Source: Artemia franciscana | Lineage: Eukaryota; Arthropoda; Branchiopoda; Anostraca; Artemiidae | DNA: 64,000 bases | Assembly: GCF_032884065.1 (NCBI RefSeq) | Contig: NC_088865.1 | Location: 46,650,185 to 46,714,184 of the forward strand | Direction of reading: 5' to 3' | In this document: one piece after another, positions 10,926-22,319 of the stretch | Position numbering within the stretch: position 1 is the first letter of the stretch | Layout: each line of letters opens with the position of its first letter | The notes under the pieces: model-generated | Seen by the model: only the letters and a program-made list of their open reading frames with translations | What the model was told of the DNA's origin: nothing | Databases searched by the model: none | Program-made: the position numbers and the translations under genes

Positions 10926-12469
10926 AACTTCGTTGATTACGGATGTTATATAACCGACACAGAAAACTAGCTCAAATTAACTGACTCCGGATATTTTTTA
11001 GTATCTGTTGAATTCTAAAAGCTATCACTTTTACTGAAAACAAAATAATGAACCCCCCCCCCCAAAAAAAAAGATGGTCTTCCAGTCACAAAATATTCCG
11101 TGACTAACCTCCACAAAACAATCTTATAGCTAATTACGGATAAACTAAGCTATAAGATATAGCTCGATTACGGATGCATGTTTATTTTCCCAAAGGACGA
11201 GAGTAATTTGCCAATAGTCCTAGTTTAATAAGAGCGTAATTTGCGCTTTTCTGTGACAGGGTTATGGCAATCAGAATTTGAGTACAAGTGGAATATCCAT
11301 ATAATCCATATAGTGGAATATCCACTTTTGAATTGCAACGCAGAAGCAAAATGGGCGAACAACTTGTTCTGGGGCATTATAGCCTGGAAATTCTGATTGG
11401 TTTGACCGTAAATAGGACAAGCGCTTAAATTTCCGAAAACCCGAAGAGGAAAGGCTAATGAGCTATCTAACTTAAAGTACTTAAAAGAGAATATTTCAGT
11501 TAGTGTATGCATAAAATTTGAACAACAACGTGCTATTTGTATTCAAGCACCACAATATCATGACTGGATATATATTTAAGGTAATAAGTAAATAAATAAA
11601 AGCAATAAATAAATGAAAGTAATATGTAAACAGAAAGACTCAGCTTGTCTTGGGAGGCCACTAAGCACAAGTGAACTTCAAATTGAATGGTTATATAAGA
11701 ACTTCTTACTTGATTACGTTTAAACAATCAATATTTTCGGATTGGAAACTTAGAAAGCTGCGATAAAAAAATTTAAGAACCATGTAGATCCTTAAGGGGT
11801 TTTAATTAGAGATCATTCATCCCTCCAAGTTCCCCCTTCAGATTTTCCAGCGGGGGGACCAGATGCCACAATACTAGTGGCGATTGGGTGACAGGGAATA
11901 TATTTCAGGATATTTTTTCGTTGGAATAAGTTTATATTTAAATACTTTCAGGAAAAAAACTCTCATATAAAAAGAGCAATTAAATTGAATGCAAAATGAA
12001 AAAAAGAGTAAATTTTAAATGACAAGGATTCCCTGCAAAGAGATCAATTTATTTAATCAATAATATATTTAATTATTATACATTTGATCTTAAAAGAAAA
12101 TTAAACTGAAACCAAAATTACAGAAAGATGTATTGTTTTGGCAGATTATAATAGATGTAGACTTGTCTTTATGCAATTTCCTACGCCTTAGAATAGATTA
12201 CATAAGGAGTAGAGACGCTAAGAAATCCTCCTGTCTGCATAGATACCACGTTTTGACTTTATAACGGCTATGTAAAATGTACCTCTTTCATAACAGGGCA
12301 ATTCTCCCTCTCGAACTTAAATCCTTTATATATTCAAACATTAAAAAAAAACAGAATAGCAAAGGAAAAACAAAATATAAACTTAACTATCCAGCTGTCA
12401 AATTGACCCTCTTTCTTTTTATTGTCTTATTCAACTATATAAAATGAACAGGTTCAAAAAAAATTTGGT

Positions 12470-12970
12470 CACATGCGCGAGAATTTTATCAAACGGTTTG
12501 TGATGAAGAACAGGAAGTAAAAAGTGACCTCGGCCAATATTCACCAAAACTAAAAATAAAATTCCCATGGCAGTTGCTACACCGGCAGTATTGGCTTTTT
12601 ATGCTGATTCTTAATATATAAAATTCTTTCCGTTTATTATTACCCACCCAAAACCAAAAACGGAAAAAATTGCATGATATTTGAAAAAAAGGGGAAACAC
12701 CCCAAAAAAACAAGCGATCTTATTAAAAATCCTGTTATTAGATACATCATACAACCCAACCGTAGAGATTTCAAGCTCCAATCTTCGAAATATGGAATTT
12801 CACATTTTTTTTCAAAAGAAACATCGTCGCTGCATGTTTATGTGTTTTTTTCCCGGGGGTGATTGTATCAAACCGAAGGTCAAAGAAAATTGAGAGGGAG
12901 CTAAATGTGAATTTAAAGCTAATTTTTAAGTGACCATACGGATAGGGCCAGGGAAAGTCTTGTTTTCTGC
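12470..12970 (+). repeat. element X, fragment
   Basis: Starts TCAAACGGTTTGTGATGAAG, a decayed form of the X terminus, and runs through the TTTTTATGCTGATTCTTAA, TAGAGATTTCAAGCTCC and GGGGGTGATTGTATCAAACC segments of X before breaking off. The duplication copy B reaches the same element at the window's right edge (63,915-64,000), so this X was present before duplication. Confidence 0.65.
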
Positions 12971-13059
12971 CATTTAAGGGCACCAAACTACGACTTTACT
13001 CCGGAGAGGACGAATTTGCAATCAATTTAAAATTCTGAGAAGTTATTTGATTTAAAATT

Positions 13060-13541
13060 ATCAATATTATATTCTAGGCTTTCCAATTGCAAAAGAAGTA
13101 ATACCACACGGTGGCAGTACTGAATTCAACCAAGTTGATTCGCTTCATGTGCAATGAAGTTAGGCTATGTTCGGTGATCTGTAACTGCGTGTCAGCTATA
13201 ACGATGGGGGAGGGGTGAGTCATTGTTTAGGAGGGAGTAGGGTAGATTCCTAAAAAAAAGTAAATTTTAATGGAAAAACTGCTTACTCTTCATGAGGTTT
13301 CAGATAAATGTTGAAAGAGGTGGGGGGAGCAGGAATTGACTAAAATGTTTCTCAATAAAGCTAAAATGTTACATTCCCATATCTATCAGCACATTTTAAC
13401 ATTTTAGTTTTCAGCAACTTTAAATGATATTTTTTACTTACATGAAGTACTTCAATGTATTAAAAAAAAATGTATGTAATATATTAATCGATAAGAAAAA
13501 TACTAGTGTAGAGCTTGTGATGGCTTCAGTTATGTAGAAGA
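13060..13541. repeat. repeat family Y, left part
   Basis: Matches 20,960-22,030: CACACGGTGGCAG/CGCACGGTGGCGC, GTGCAATGAAGTTAGGCTATG, GATGGGGGAGGGG, TTTCAGATAAATG and TGTAGAGCTTGTGATGGCTTCAG align in the same order. No coding capacity. The repeat is split here by an X insertion and resumes at 15,213. Confidence 0.65.
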
Positions 13542-15212
13542 TTAAATAATAAAAAAAACAAGTTTTTTCAGCTGAAAGTAAGGAGCGACTGTAAAACTTA
13601 AAACAAACAGAAATTACTCCGTAGAGGAGAGAGGCTGTTCCCTCCTAAACGCCCCACTCTTTACACTAAAGTTTGACCCTTTCTTACGACTACTTTTCAA
13701 AACAATAGAAAAAATTAGCGTAAACAGGGGGGTGTTGAGGAGGGAACAGTCCCTTTAATATAAGGAGTAATTTCTGTTCGTTTTAAGTTTTAATGTCGCT
13801 CAGTGCTTTCAGTTAAAAAAAACATGTTTTTTTATTTAATTTTTGTGCGTTTTTGAATTGATGCACGTTTTGATTTTGGCTCTCCGCACATGAATAATTA
13901 AAACGAAATTTGCATAGTAATTTTGTTTTAGCTAAATGGCTTTCTCATAGTTTTGATAGGAAGATTTTGGGAAAAAAGGGGTGGGGGAGGAGGCCTAGTT
14001 GCCTTCTAATTTTTTGGTTACTTGAAAAGCAACTAGAACTTTTAACTTTTTTACGATTGTTTTTGTTAGTAATAAATATACATAACTTACGTAACAAGCT
14101 TCTATATTCGTATATTTTTATTACTTATATGAGAGAGATTTCACCCTCGTCAAGACCTTGCTCATTACACTAAAGCTTAAATTTTATTCCAATTCTTTAA
14201 GAATGACCCCTTAATCACAAAGGTCGTAGAATAAATAGTTGAAATTACAAAAAATGCTTTAGCGTAAAGAGCGAGGTATTTAGGAGGAGATGAACCTCCT
14301 CGTATGCGTAATAATTTCTGTTCGTTTTAAGTTTTAATGCTGCTCCTTATATCTTGTTGAAAAAACTTTTTCATATTTTTTTTTTAATTCTAGAAAATCC
14401 TGCGCCCCATTCATGAGATTTCTCTTTCCTCATGATACATTCTCCATAGAAATATCATCCAACGTAACCTCCTAACCTCGCCCCCTCCCCCCAACCAGAA
14501 GAAAATCTCCCTGAACATATCTGTACACTTCCCAATAACCATTACTATTTGTAAACAATGGTCAAAGCTTGTAACTTGCAGCCCCTCTCCCGGAGACTGT
14601 GGGGGAGTATGTCATCCCCAAAGACATAGTTATTAGGTTTTTCGAGTATGCTGAACAAAATGGCTATCTCAAAGTTTTGATCCGTTGACTTTGGGAAAAA
14701 AATGAGCGTGGGACGGGGCTTAGGTGCCCTCCAATTGTTTTGGTCACTTAAAAAGGGCAATAGAACTTTTAATTTCAGTTAGAATGAGCGCTTTTGCGAC
14801 ATTCCAGGACTACTGGGTCGATACGATTACCCCTGGGAAAAAAACAAATAAACACACTTGTGATCGGTCTTCTGGCAAAAAATACAAAATTCCACATTTT
14901 TGTAGATAGGAGCTTGAAACTTCTACAATAGGGTTCTCTGATACACTGAATGTGATAGTATGATTTTCGTTAAGATACTAAGACGTTTAAGGGGTATTTT
15001 CCTCTATTTTCCAAAACAGGGCAGATTTTCTCAGGCTCTTAACTTTTGATAGGTAAGAATAAATTTGATGAAACTAAATATTTAAAATCAGCATAAAAAT
15101 TTAATTCTTTTGATGTATCTATTAGTATAAAAATCCATTATTTATAGTTTTGGTTACTATTGAGCCGGTTCGCTCCTTAGCCTACTACATTTTATAACCT
15201 CGAACTGTTTGA
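13542..15212 (-). mobile_element. element X, full-length copy with empty-site match
   Basis: This is a 1671-bp copy of a non-coding element found at least a dozen times in the window. From left it shows TTAAATAAT, the fold-back (13,556-13,830) made of GTAAGGAGCGAC, AACGAACAGAAATTACTCCG, CTAAAGTTTGACCCTTTC and their inverted copies, then a middle region (CTAAATGGCTTTCTCATAG, GAATGACCCCTTAATCAC, TAGAAAATCCTGCGCCCC, CTTGTAACTTGCAGCCCCTC, GATCGGTCTTCTGGC), then the common end with GAACTGTTTGA. Removing it restores the Y repeat, which is uninterrupted at 22,030/22,031, so insertion was between A and T with no clear target-site duplication. No open frame is conserved between copies. Helitron-like, non-autonomous by inference. 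Confidence 0.85.
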
Positions 15213-15480
15213 TCAAATGTCTTACAGAATTTCCATCCATATAAACAATAATCTCTTTTTCATCAAAATCAAAATTCTTTAGTAGTAACGTTAACAAGGA
15301 CTATTTATCAAAAGCGCTATTCATCGCCAGTTTTTTAAGTATATTCAAATTTTATCCAAAATTGAAATACTTAACCATAGGACAGTACTAATCAGCGTAC
15401 AATTCGATTTACACATTTTAAAAGCAATTAACCAGGGATTTAAGGTACCGATACCTCAATTTATATCTTGGTTAGGCCTG
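15213..15480. repeat. repeat family Y, right part
   Basis: ACAGAATTTCCATCCATATAAACAATAA and the following 150 bases align with 22,040-22,215, continuing family Y after the X insertion. Confidence 0.65.
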
Positions 15481-15504
15481 GGTATGATTTGGAAAACAAT
15501 CAGA

Positions 15505-15815
15505 AATTAAATAAAATGGAGCTTTTCAACTGAAAGCAAGGAACAGATTTGAAACCTATTTAAACAGATTATTCTTTATATAAAGGGGGCTGTTTCCTCC
15601 TTAGCTCCTAACTCTTTACTAAGAAGTTTGGCTTTTGTCCAAATTTTTAAAGAAAATTTGTAATTGGAAAAAAAGATTTTCCAAAGCACAAAAACTTTTG
15701 ATTATTGAGCAAGGTGTTCCGAAGGGGGCAGTCCCCCTTATATACAGAGTATTTTCAATTTGTTTTAAGTTTTAAACTTGCTCCTTACTTTAGTTGAAAA
15801 TCCTTCTCTGTTTGT
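15505..15815. repeat. solo X fold-back
   Basis: GAGCTTTTCAACTGAAAGC and AAACCTATTTAAACAG at the left pair imperfectly with TTTAAGTTTTAAACTTGCTCC and TTTAGTTGAAAATCC at the right. This is the palindromic end of X without the rest of the element. Confidence 0.6.
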
Positions 15816-15923
15816 TTAGTTACATTTGATGAAACTGTAAAGTTTTATGAGTACAATACTTTTGGTAACTCAGAAAAGACGATCAAATATGTCAATGATC
15901 TCTGTTTGAATTTTGATAGGTAA

Positions 15924-16800
15924 TCCAACAGTTCGTGGTTACGAACTGTAAGTAAGGAATAACCCGGCTTAATAGCAGCCGAAACTCTAAAAAAAAGAAT
16001 TTTGATGCCAATAGGTGTATCAAAAGAATTGGCGTGTTATGCTGATTCCAAATATACAAGTTTCATTAAGTTTAATCTTACCCATCAAAAGCTACGAGCC
16101 TGAGAAAATTTGTCTGATTTTCGAAAAAAGAAGGAAGGCACTCTAGAAGTCAAAGAATTTTAATGAAAATCATACCATCAGATTCAGCTTATCAAAGAAT
16201 CCTACCGTAGAGATTTCAAGCTAATATCAGCAAAAAATTTTCACAAAATTAGTTGAAATTTTGGTATTTTGTTATCTGCAAAATTTTGTTATTTTTGCCA
16301 GAAGAACGATCACAGATGTGTGTTTTTTCCCTGGGGTGATCGTATTGACCCAGTGGGCTTGAAACATCGGTAGAAATCTCATTCTAACGAAAACGAAAAG
16401 TTCTAGTGCCTTTTTAAGTGGCAAAAAATCAGAGGGCAACTATACCCCCTTCCACGCCACTTTTTTCCCAAAATCGCCCGATCAAAATTTGAGATAGGTA
16501 TTTTATTCAGCATAGTTGAAAGGCCCAATAACTTTTTGTTTGGAGATAAAATGACCCCCTACCCCCCCTGGGGAAAATTTTTTAAGTTATAAAATTTGCC
16601 CAATGTTTACGTGTATTATTTGTTATTGGGAAGTATGCATACATTTTTTGGGTAGGGAGGGAAGGATGAATTTTCTTCTGGAAGAATTTTGCACGGAGAG
16701 AATTGTTTCCGATTTTTACGCAGTGTAAACTTGAGTGGCGTATAATACACAAGTACCGTTTGAATTTCAAGTGATTTTGTCAAAAAAATGTCTATAACTT
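15924..16800 (+). repeat. element X, 5' half
   Basis: Begins A|TCCAACAGTTCGTGGTTACGAACTG, the hairpin end of X, followed by AATAACCCGGCTTAATAGC, AAAGCTACGAGCCTGAG, GAAGAACGATCACAGATGTG, CCTGGGGTGATCGTATTGAC, TTCTAGTGCC and a C-rich stretch, breaking off in the middle region near 16,800. More diverged than the copies at 27 and 29 kb. Confidence 0.7.
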
Positions 16801-17094
16801 CGGGCAATATCCAGGCAGCGTGAGAAGAAAAACAGTCTGCTGTTACTGATTAAGGGTGCTTAATGGCATATTAATTGTTATTGTCGTAGTTTAGAAGGTG
16901 ACATCTTGGTCCAAAATTACCCGTTTTTCTTAAAAAAAACTTTTTCGCCATTATTTGTCATGTGCCAAGTGAAAAAAAAGATGTAATAACTGTCAATAAT
17001 TCAGAAGAAGGGGGCCAATTCGAAACAATCCTCAAACTTCCTGCACTAATTTAAAAGGTTGCATGTTGTACAACATGAATATTAAAAGACAATT

Positions 17095-17310
17095 ATAAAA
17101 CTAACTGTCTAGGATTAGACGGAAAGCAGGTCGTCCGTGGCTGGGGAGGATTTCATAAAGAAGAATTTAAAGGAAATAGGAACTTCCTGAGAGGGTGTAA
17201 AGAGGAAGGCTTTAAATAGATTGAGATGGAGGAGGAGCGTACCTAGCTGTGTTGGCCTCAGGCGACTTGGTGCTGCGGTGAAATGTTAAAAGTAGTAGTT
17301 ATAAAACTAG
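17095..17310 (+). mobile_element. LINE 3' terminus ((TAG)n family)
   Basis: GGAAAGCAGGTCGTCCGTGG followed by GGAACTTCCTGAGAGGGTG, TAAATAGATTGAGATGGAGG and GTTGGCCTCAGGCGACTTG is the same C-terminal segment as the intact reading at 36,255-36,535, here with frameshifts and a remnant AGTAGTAG tail. Confidence 0.65.
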
Positions 17311-18849
17311 AAAATAATGTTATTGGTTATATTTTCAAAATCTAAAACCAAACAAACTTTTATAAATTAATATTTTTCAGATTGAATTATAGAGTCAAAT
17401 TGGAACTTAAAACGATTAAAAATTATTACTTCAAAGTTTATGCAATTTAATTCTGTATAGCTGACCCAAATGAACTTATTCGTGATATTTCCCTATATAT
17501 GTTGAATTCGTAAAACCTAGTACTTTACTCAAAACTAAGCTTGCTTGAATTATCGGAGAACTAAAAATGTATATAAAATTTGTTGGTTTTACGGTCGGGA
17601 AGAGAATAAGAATATTGAAAACCCCATAGATTAGTCTTTCATTTTCTAATTAAAGACTTGACTACTCCTGTTTCTTTGTTTGCATTTGTTCTGAGTTTTC
17701 AATACTGTGGAACAAATACACCTTTATATTTTATTTCTGCTGCATTATTTTTATATTTTGTTATTGTATTGTATGCTTATTATTCATTTTTTTCCTTGAT
17801 CCCCCCAACCAATTTAACACTTTCCTGAGAATTGCTAGGTAACATTTATTTTTCCAAGAGAAGAAAAAGAATTTTTCAGCATGTAGATAAAAGAGTCGAA
17901 CAGGAGCTTGGACCGGAAAAAATGTGTTGTAGCGAGTAAAAGGGGGAGGGGGTAAGGACCCAAAAACGTGCCCAACATTTTATTCCTGATCAGTTCTGGT
18001 TTGAATTTAATTCTTAAAAACCATCTGGCATGTGTAATATACCAAGTTTTTACTAAAACTATACTCAAGAGTCGAAACGCAGCACCGAATAAAAGGCGTA
18101 CTTGTTATGTATTGCAGATTTATCATATCTCCGGAATGACTTAAGAGCTCGAGTTGAAACTTTGAGGGAATATTTTTTGCCGATTTATACTATTTTTTAA
18201 GCAGGTTCTATTTTATAAGTTTAAGAGCCTTAATTGACATAAAAAACTTACTGAAAAAATCAGGTTGTATTGATTTATGATAGTCTGTTTTTTATTATTT
18301 GGTTTTTTCATAAACAACTATGGTCAATTTTTGATAATTGACCCCGAGATGCATTTATTTGAGCAAGTAAAAGTTTCTGAAAATATTATTATAAAAGGTT
18401 ATTTAATAAAAAAGTACATTAAAATACGTTTACAATCAAGGGTATCTTCTAGAATGGGTTCAGACTGGCTTCAGCCCTTCAGTCTATAAATTGCACGAAT
18501 TTCAATACAGCTGAATCACCCTCTTTCTTCATCTCCTCTTTTCTATAGTAAGCTCTTAATATAATATTTTGCACAAAAATAGTGACTTAATATTCAAATT
18601 CTGTCGAGTGGTTTCACTAATATCCAATATTTCAATTATTTAGTAGGAAAATTAAAAAACAGCTTTAAAAACATTTCTTTTATTGGATTATAATAAAACC
18701 TCAATTAAGGCAATAATTTTTGAAGAGGATAGAGTTATATCGACTCTTATATCGATTCTAAATAAAATATCATTATATCTTAAGTTGAAAACTGACCAAA
18801 CAAACCTTTCTTACAAATATTCCTAATTTTAACCAGCAATAAAATTATG
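17311..18849. other. AT-rich DNA without recognisable features
   Basis: Very AT-rich. The 70-codon frame at 18,277 has a hydrophobic start but no homologue that I recognise and no neighbouring signals; I do not call it a gene. Confidence 0.4.
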
Positions 18850-18995
18850 TAACAACAGTTCGTGGTAACGAACGAATAAAGTTGAGGTATGTAAGGAGCG
18901 ACTAGACCAACAGCATTTGAAACTCTAAAAACAGAATTTTAGTACTATTTAATATATCAAATGAATTGATTTCTTATGCAGATTAAATATTTTAA
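18850..18995 (+). repeat. element X, short 5' end
   Basis: AACAGTTCGTGGTAACGAACG with GTAAGGAGCGACTAGACC and a TATCAAATGAATTGATTTC segment is the hairpin end of X, broken after about 140 bp and abutting a longer X copy in the other orientation. Confidence 0.65.
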
Positions 18996-20470
18996 AAATC
19001 AAGTTTTTTAACCACAAGTAAGGAGCGACATTAAACTTAAAACGAACAGAAATTATTTCGTATATGAAAGGGGCTGTTCCCTGCTCAACACCCTGCTCTT
19101 TACGCTGAAGTTTGACTCTTTTACACAACTCTATTTTTTAAAACAATAAAAAACTTTAGCATAAAGAGCGAGGTTTTAGCGTAAAAAGCTGTCTCATAAT
19201 TTTGATCGGACGAATTTGATAAGAAAAAAGAGTTGGGGAGAAGGCCTAGTTGCCCTCCAATTTTTGGTTACTTAAAAAGGCAACTAGAACTTTTTTTTAC
19301 AAACTTTCTTATTAGTAATAAATATACCTAACTTAAGAATTAATCTCCGTAACGAACTTCTATATTTGTACATTTCTATTAGTGCTGAGGGGGTTCGCCC
19401 CTCCTCAATACCTCACTCTTCACATTAAAGCTTGAATTTTGTCCCAATTCTTTAAGAATGACCCCAGAATCACAAAGGCCGTAGAATAAATAGTTGAAAT
19501 TACTGAAGATACTTTAACGCAAAGAGCGAGGTATTTAGGAGTAGATGAGCTCCTCATATGCATAATAATTTCTGTTCGTTTTAAATTTTAATGCTTCTCC
19601 TTCCCTTCAGTTGAAAAAATTTTCATATGTAACTTTTTATTGTTTTGTTTTAAACAATGCTAGAAAATCCTGCGCCCCCTTGAATGAAATTCTCTTCCCC
19701 CTGAAAAATTCCTCTCATGGAAAGATCTTCCCACGTAACCCTCTCCCCTCCCCCCCCCCCTCCCCCCTAACCGAAAAAAAACCCCTGAAAACGTCAGTAC
19801 ATTTCCCAATAACCATTTATTTATGTAAAAACTGGTCAAAGTTTGTAACTTGTAGCCCCTCCCCCGGGGACTTTGAGGGAGTAATTCATCTCCGAAGACA
19901 TAGCTATTAGGTTTTTAGACTATGTTGAACAAAATGGCTACCTCAAAATTTTGATCCGGTGACTTTGGGTAAAAGTGAGTGTGGGAGGGGGCCTTGGTGC
20001 CCTCTAATTTTTTGGTCACTTAAAAAGGGCACTATAACTTTTAATTTCGGTTAGAATAAGCCCTCTCACGATATTCTAGGACCGTGGGGTCGATACGATC
20101 ACCCCTGAAAAAAAAATTAAATATGCACCTTCTGGCAAAAAATACGAAATTCCACGATTTGGAGATAGGATCTTGAAACTTCTACAGTAGGGTTCTCTGA
20201 TGCACTGAATTCGATTGTGTGATTTTTGTTAAGTTTCAATGAATTTTAGGGGGGTGTTTCTCCCGATTTTCGAAAATAAGGCAAATTTTCTCAGGCTCGT
20301 AACTTTTGATGGGTAAAACTAAATTTGATGAAACTTATATATTTAAAATTAGCTTAAAAATCCAATTCTTTTGATGTATCTATTAGCATCAAAATTCCTT
20401 TTTTTCAAGGTTTCGTTTAGTATTGAGCCAGGTCACTCCTTACTACAGTTTGCTACCGCGAACTGTTTGA
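18996..20470 (-). mobile_element. element X, nearly full-length
   Basis: Starts at AAGTTTTTTAACCACAAGTA with the left arm of the fold-back (GAACAGAAATTATTTCGTA). Its right arm is deleted: the sequence passes from AACTTTAGCATAAAGAGCGAG straight into the middle region. It then runs through the C-rich middle (19,740-19,770), GGTCGATACGATCACCCC, CTCAGGCTCGTAAC and the terminal hairpin GTTTGCTACCGCGAAC with TTTGA. It joins another X fragment head-on at 20,471. Confidence 0.75.
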
Positions 20471-20860
20471 TTCCAAATATATAAAATTCATTAAATTTAA
20501 TGTTGCCCATTAAAGATGACGAGCCTGAGGAAACTTGCCTGTTTGTCAAAAAAACGCAAACACCCCCTCCCTGCCATAGGTCAAGTAGTCTTAATGAAAA
20601 CCTCACCATGAAATTCCTCATATAAGAGAGCTATATTGTTCACATTTCAAGGTCCTATCAACAAAAAAGTGGATTTTTTGGGGTTTTTTCCCTGGCAAAA
20701 AAATGGCGAATGCGTGTTTATTATGGTTTATTTTTTCAGGGAAGATCATATTAAACTCCTGGTCTTTGAAGATCGGGAAAGGATTCGTTCGAACGAAAAT
20801 TAAAAGTTTTAGTGTCCTTTTTAAGTAACCTAACAAATTGTGCCACATGAAATTGCGTTT
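20471..20860 (+). repeat. element X, internal fragment in opposite orientation
   Basis: TTCCAAATATATAAAATTC, GACGAGCCTGAGGAAAC, AAATGGCGAATGCGTGTTT and AGTTTTAGTGTCC are X segments in the order expected for a copy reading left to right; its own terminal hairpin is missing. Confidence 0.6.
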
Positions 20861-20879
20861 CATGCAATTTCGTGGTACC

Positions 20880-22230
20880 CACAAACAGGACTAAGTTGCT
20901 ATCAATGGAAAATTTAAGGTAGTCAGTGGATTTGAAAGTATGAAAAAAGTGTAAATGGAGCTTCCCAGTTGTAGAGACAGTAATGCCGCACGGTGGCGCA
21001 TTCTTTCCTAAAAAGTCACGTGATTTATACAAAATAAATGAGTAATATGGACATTTATTAATATGGTTAATAAGTCCATTCACTTGATTTTTCGTGGAAT
21101 TATGTTTAGTGATGCATAGTTGCACATCAGCTATTATGAAAGGCGGATGTTGAGTTTCTCACCCATTATGTCGGTTGGGATTGGGGTTTCGGGGAAGATG
21201 ACTTGAAGAACCCATTTCAATGCCCAGATTGTCTAACTCTCCATCATTTTCAGATGAATTCAAAAAAGTATGAGAGGAGGGGGGGGGGAAATTTATCTTT
21301 TGTGTCCGTTCATTTAAAAAAACCTGAATAAGGAGGCTATGGGCTGATACCTCCCTGCTTATTGCAAAAAAATATTTATGGAAAATATTTTAAAGCTTCA
21401 TTTAGCCAAACCGACTTGCTTCATGTTTCATAAAATTATACGCAGCGATGTGTAGGTGTACATCAACTATTGTGAAGCAGGGAAAGGGTGGGGGGAGACA
21501 TTTTAGGTGAGAGGACTCTGCCTCAAATAGCGAATTTTAATGTCTAAATATCCTATAATATCAATGTCAATTATAAAGTCTCACCGAGCTCTCAGATAAA
21601 TACAAAATGTGTTTTGGGGAAGGTGAACTGGTAGAAGTTGATATTTACTCCATCTTGATTCCCAGGATTAGTTTTGGTTTACTTCTTTATTAGTGGTACA
21701 AGGGGGGAGTAAAAAGGGGGAGTAAAAATGCCCCCTCCGTTGCTACAATCTCTATCCATGTAGCATAAAATATTATTTACCTGCCTATCGGCACAGAGGT
21801 GGAAAAGACACGACGGCCCATCACAAGACTCACTAGAAAATTTCTTAGTGGTGTGGGGAGGAGGGTTCGCAATTGCTACCAGGAGTTTTTCTGAAGTGAT
21901 TTAAATGGAAATATGTCTCTTTCCCTATTTATATTGAATGTTTCAACGTATTTAAACATACATTTATACTGTATATAAACATCAGAGTACCCTATTGTAG
22001 AGATCACGATGGTTTCAGCCGCGTATAAGATCAAAAGAAACACAGAATTTCAGTCCATATGAACAATAACATCCTTTTGCGTCTATCCGAAATTCTGCAG
22101 TAAAAATATTATTAAGGACTTATTCAACAAAACTACTCTTCTTCGAGAATTTTGACTAAATATTCAATTTTTGTCCTAAATTTTAGTTACAATCCAACAT
22201 ATTAAAACATAGGCAGAAAAAAACTAAAAA
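20880..22230. repeat. repeat family Y, two overlapping copies
   Basis: CGCACGGTGGCGC at about 20,987 and the GACTTGCTTCATG / ACATCAACTATTGTGAAG block at 21,410-21,470 show that part of Y is present twice. 21,560-22,215 aligns with 13,290-13,541 joined to 15,213-15,400, and 22,021-22,031 is the empty X insertion site. No coding sequence. Confidence 0.6.
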
Positions 22231-22319
22231 AAAACAGCCAGGAAAAAAAGCAAAAAGAACACCAAAATTATATTTTTTTTTTGTTAGGTATTTTGGTTCG
22301 AAAACAATCAGAAATTAAC

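Larger units (their letters stand above)
8335..12570 (+). repeat. segmental duplication, copy A
   Basis: This 4.2-kb block matches 59,540-64,000 in the same order and orientation. Clear anchors are the GGACTCACCCCTAGAAG segment (8364 and 59,559), the C-run with flanks (9741 and 60,728), GGTCCTTAACAAG (10,456 and 61,550), TTAGTGTATGCATAAAATTTG (11,498 and 62,464) and GTGATGAAGAACAGGAAG (12,499 and 63,939). Copies differ by scattered substitutions and indels, so the event is old. Two short open frames are shared by both copies (reverse, 11,225-11,512 and 10,520-10,762) but carry no known motif. The block contains X-derived pieces at both edges. Confidence 0.8.

Noticed and set aside
11225..11512. 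A reverse 95-codon frame conserved in the duplication copy (62,157-62,477).
   Set aside because: Similarity extends equally through the non-coding parts of the duplication, and the two frames diverge by frameshift at their ends; no protein motif.
14545..14760. Frames within X copies (also 28,028-28,324, 30,285-30,587, 55,869-56,135), some sharing peptide similarity.
   Set aside because: Similarity follows from the DNA repeat; frames shift and stop differently in each copy, so X is treated as non-coding.
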